Shown here in pieces: positions 62,353 through 64,000 of a stretch of DNA of 64,000 nucleotides. The position numbers and the translations under genes are program-made. This DNA comes from Campylobacterota bacterium (GTDB taxonomy: Bacteria > Campylobacterota > Campylobacteria > Campylobacterales > Sulfurimonadaceae): NCBI GenBank assembly GCA_040752835.1, contig JBFMGG010000003.1:1-64000 (forward strand), in the 5' to 3' direction. Positions within the stretch are counted from its first letter, which is position 1; each line of letters opens with the position of its first letter. The notes below the pieces were generated by a model. That model was not told the DNA's origin. It made no database searches and saw only the letters and a program-made list of their open reading frames with translations.

Positions 62353-63564
62353 TTACTGATCCAGTGAATAAGCGCTGTGCAGCGAGCGCACGGCCAGCTC
62401 CGCGTATTTCTCGTCGATCACCATGGATACTTTGATTTCGGAGGTAGAGATCATCATGATGTTGATGTTTTCGGAAGCCATCGTCTGAAACGCCTTGGCC
62501 GCTACACCCGTATGGGATTTCATGCCGACGCCGACGATCGATACTTTACAGATCCGCTCGTCGTAGCTCGCTTCGCTGATTTCCCCTTCGGAGATAAAGG
62601 TTTCGACCACTTTTTTCGCATCGATCAACTCGGTTTTCGGAACGGTAAAATCGAGATTCGTTTTACCGTCGTGGCCGAGGGTCTGGATAATCATATCGAT
62701 GTTGACGCTGTTGTCGGCGAGACGGGTAAAAATATCCGAGGCGATCCCCGGACGGTCGATAACGCCGCCGAGTGAAACGCGTGCCTGGTTTTTATCGAGT
62801 GCGATACCGCTGACAAGTGGTTTTTCCATAATATTCTCTTCCTTTGTAATTAATGTCCCTTCCGCCTTACTGAAGCTGGAACGGGTAACGAGGTTGACGT
62901 TGAGTTTTTTGGCCAGTTCGACGGAGCGGTTCTGGAGAACTTTGGCCCCCAGGGATGCCAGTTCGAGCATCTCGTCGTAACTGATCTTGTCCATTTTGCG
63001 GGCTTTGGGCTCGATCCGCGGGTCGGTGGTGTAGATACCGTCGACGTCGGTATAAATTTCACACAGGTCCGCTTCCAGCGCGCCGGCAATCGCAACCGCC
63101 GAAAGATCCGATCCTCCGCGTCCGAGCGTCGTGACGTTCCCTTCTTCGGTAACTCCCTGGAAACCGGCAACGACGACGACCTTCCCTTCTGCGAGTTCGG
63201 CGTGCATGGCGGCGGGATCGATCGTTTCGATCCGCGCTTTCGTGTGAACGGCGTCGGTGACGATCCCGGCTTTACGGCCGCTCATCGATACCGCTTTATG
63301 CCCCATGGCATTGAGGGCGATCGAAAGGAGGGCCGCCGTAACGCGTTCGCCCGAGCTAAGGAGCATATCGACTTCGCGGCGTTCGGGCGAGTCGGTATAG
63401 TGTTCGGCATACGCGATCAGTTTGTTGGTCTCACCGCTCATCGCCGAAACGACGACGACGACTTTGTGCCCCTCTTTGAGGGTTTCAGAAACCCGGTTCG
63501 CGACGTTTTGGATCCGTTCCAGATCCCCGACGCTGGTTCCGCCGAATTTTTGTACGATTAGCAT
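62353..63564 (-). CDS. lysC: Aspartokinase
   Basis: The 403-residue enzyme phosphorylates aspartate, the first step to lysine, threonine, methionine and diaminopimelate. It begins VQKFGGTSVGDLERI and has the catalytic core FQGVTEEGNVTTLGRGGSD with C-terminal tandem ACT domains (about 265-403) for feedback control. Its ATG overlaps the stop of the nudix gene (TAATG). Confidence 0.96.
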   Translation of the reverse strand: MLIVQKFGGTSVGDLERIQNVANRVSETLKEGHKVVVVVSAMSGETNKLIAYAEHYTDSPERREVDMLLSSGERVTAALLSIALNAMGHKAVSMSGRKAGIVTDAVHTKARIETIDPAAMHAELAEGKVVVVAGFQGVTEEGNVTTLGRGGSDLSAVAIAGALEADLCEIYTDVDGIYTTDPRIEPKARKMDKISYDEMLELASLGAKVLQNRSVELAKKLNVNLVTRSSFSKAEGTLITKEENIMEKPLVSGIALDKNQARVSLGGVIDRPGIASDIFTRLADNSVNIDMIIQTLGHDGKTNLDFTVPKTELIDAKKVVETFISEGEISEASYDERICKVSIVGVGMKSHTGVAAKAFQTMASENINIMMISTSEIKVSMVIDEKYAELAVRSLHSAYSLDQ

Positions 63565-64000
63565 TACAGGTACCCCTTGGCTCTAAAATGGGAAATCACT
63601 TGTTCATAGACCGCTTTTTTGAAATGGGCGATGTGGTCGAACAGTTCATCGACCCCGACGAAACGGTAACGTTTGAATTCGGGGTGTTTGGTATCCAGAT
63701 CGATCTTGGCTCCGGGTTTCAGCCGCACGAGGTAATAGCGCTGCTTCTGCCCCGCATACGGCGCCATTTTGGCGGCAATGTGGGGTGGAAAATCATACGC
63801 GATCCAATCGGGATATTCGGCGATGATCTCGACTTTTTTCGTCCCAATCTCCTCTTTGAGTTCACGGAAAAGGGCTTCTTCGCTCGATTCCCCCTCGTCG
63901 ATCCCTCCCTGCGGAAACTGCCATACCCCTTCCAAATCGGTGCGCTCGGCGATAAAAATCTGCTTCGTTTCGGGATACTCACTCGAAACGATGATCGCCG
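63564..64000 (-). CDS. rppH: Nudix RNA pyrophosphohydrolase, N-terminus cut by the window edge
   Basis: The reading frame runs to the right edge without a start, so about ten residues are missing. It has IFIAERTDLEGVWQFPQGGIDEGE and the full Nudix box ending RELKEEIGT, typical of RppH, which removes pyrophosphate from dinucleoside polyphosphates or mRNA 5' ends. It is the upstream neighbour of lysC, as in Campylobacter and Helicobacter. Confidence 0.9.
   Translation of the reverse strand, partial: AIIVSSEYPETKQIFIAERTDLEGVWQFPQGGIDEGESSEEALFRELKEEIGTKKVEIIAEYPDWIAYDFPPHIAAKMAPYAGQKQRYYLVRLKPGAKIDLDTKHPEFKRYRFVGVDELFDHIAHFKKAVYEQVISHFRAKGYL

Overview
The window comes from a chemolithoautotrophic member of the Campylobacterota (the former Epsilonproteobacteria). 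Several lineage markers point there: a split ATP-citrate lyase (aclB-aclA) of the reductive TCA cycle, futalosine-route menaquinone synthesis (mqnE), a fused ispDF, the replication factor HobA, an HP1021-type orphan regulator, PEB4 next to fba, and the gene order nudix-lysC-hobA-holB-folP. Coding G+C is about 50% by eye, above Sulfurimonas denitrificans or Campylobacter. A Sulfuricurvum/Sulfurimonas-like organism is my best guess, but the sequence does not prove it. High G+C and dense packing produce many long antisense shadow ORFs, which I ignored.

Layout. Positions 1-254 hold no gene but carry a perfect consensus promoter pointing off the left edge, perhaps an rRNA operon leader. An AT-rich pseudopilin (255-875) and aclBA follow. 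Then come a coupled trpG/glycosyltransferase-39-like pair and a BarA-like hybrid kinase. mqnE is divergent from glnD-glmS. Two paralogous c-heme GGDEF receptors (15365-19094) face each other. After them lie thiC-mrp and, divergent, the block ispDF / HP1021-like regulator / sat / pgpA, then a Cache-PAS-GGDEF cyclase.

The central accessory feature is a seven-gene minus-strand cluster (35228 down to 27533). It holds a four-cluster Fe-S subunit, an NrfD-type membrane subunit, an 1130-residue Tat-exported molybdoenzyme, a TorD-like chaperone, a polyferredoxin, a stand-alone domain resembling the N-terminal half of shikimate dehydrogenase, and an unrecognised 163-residue protein. Its order (B-C-A-chaperone-accessories) and its three orphan accessory genes make it the best candidate for an incompletely described system.

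The right half holds aroK-trx-hisD, a c-heme chemoreceptor, an M23 peptidase, fba, PEB4, two tandem cytoplasmic hybrid kinases placed between PEB4 and nth, cmoA, pyk, a stand-alone class III cyclase-like protein and a coiled-coil DNA-binding-like protein. An AT-rich island follows with an XRE-like regulator and a coupled small gene. Then come HU, a P-loop ATPase with a possible NERD-like domain, a secreted cyclophilin, a PiT phosphate transporter with four GTAA(C/T) boxes at 11-bp period, motAB, a CPA2 antiporter and the folP-holB-hobA-lysC-nudix block cut by the right edge.

Themes. Sensing is prominent: three membrane receptors (two GGDEF, one MCP) carry a periplasmic CxxCH heme-c motif, alongside a Cache-GGDEF protein, three hybrid kinases and a possible nucleotide cyclase. 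Two lineage-specific factors known to act with DnaA/oriC in Helicobacter (HobA and HP1021) are both present.
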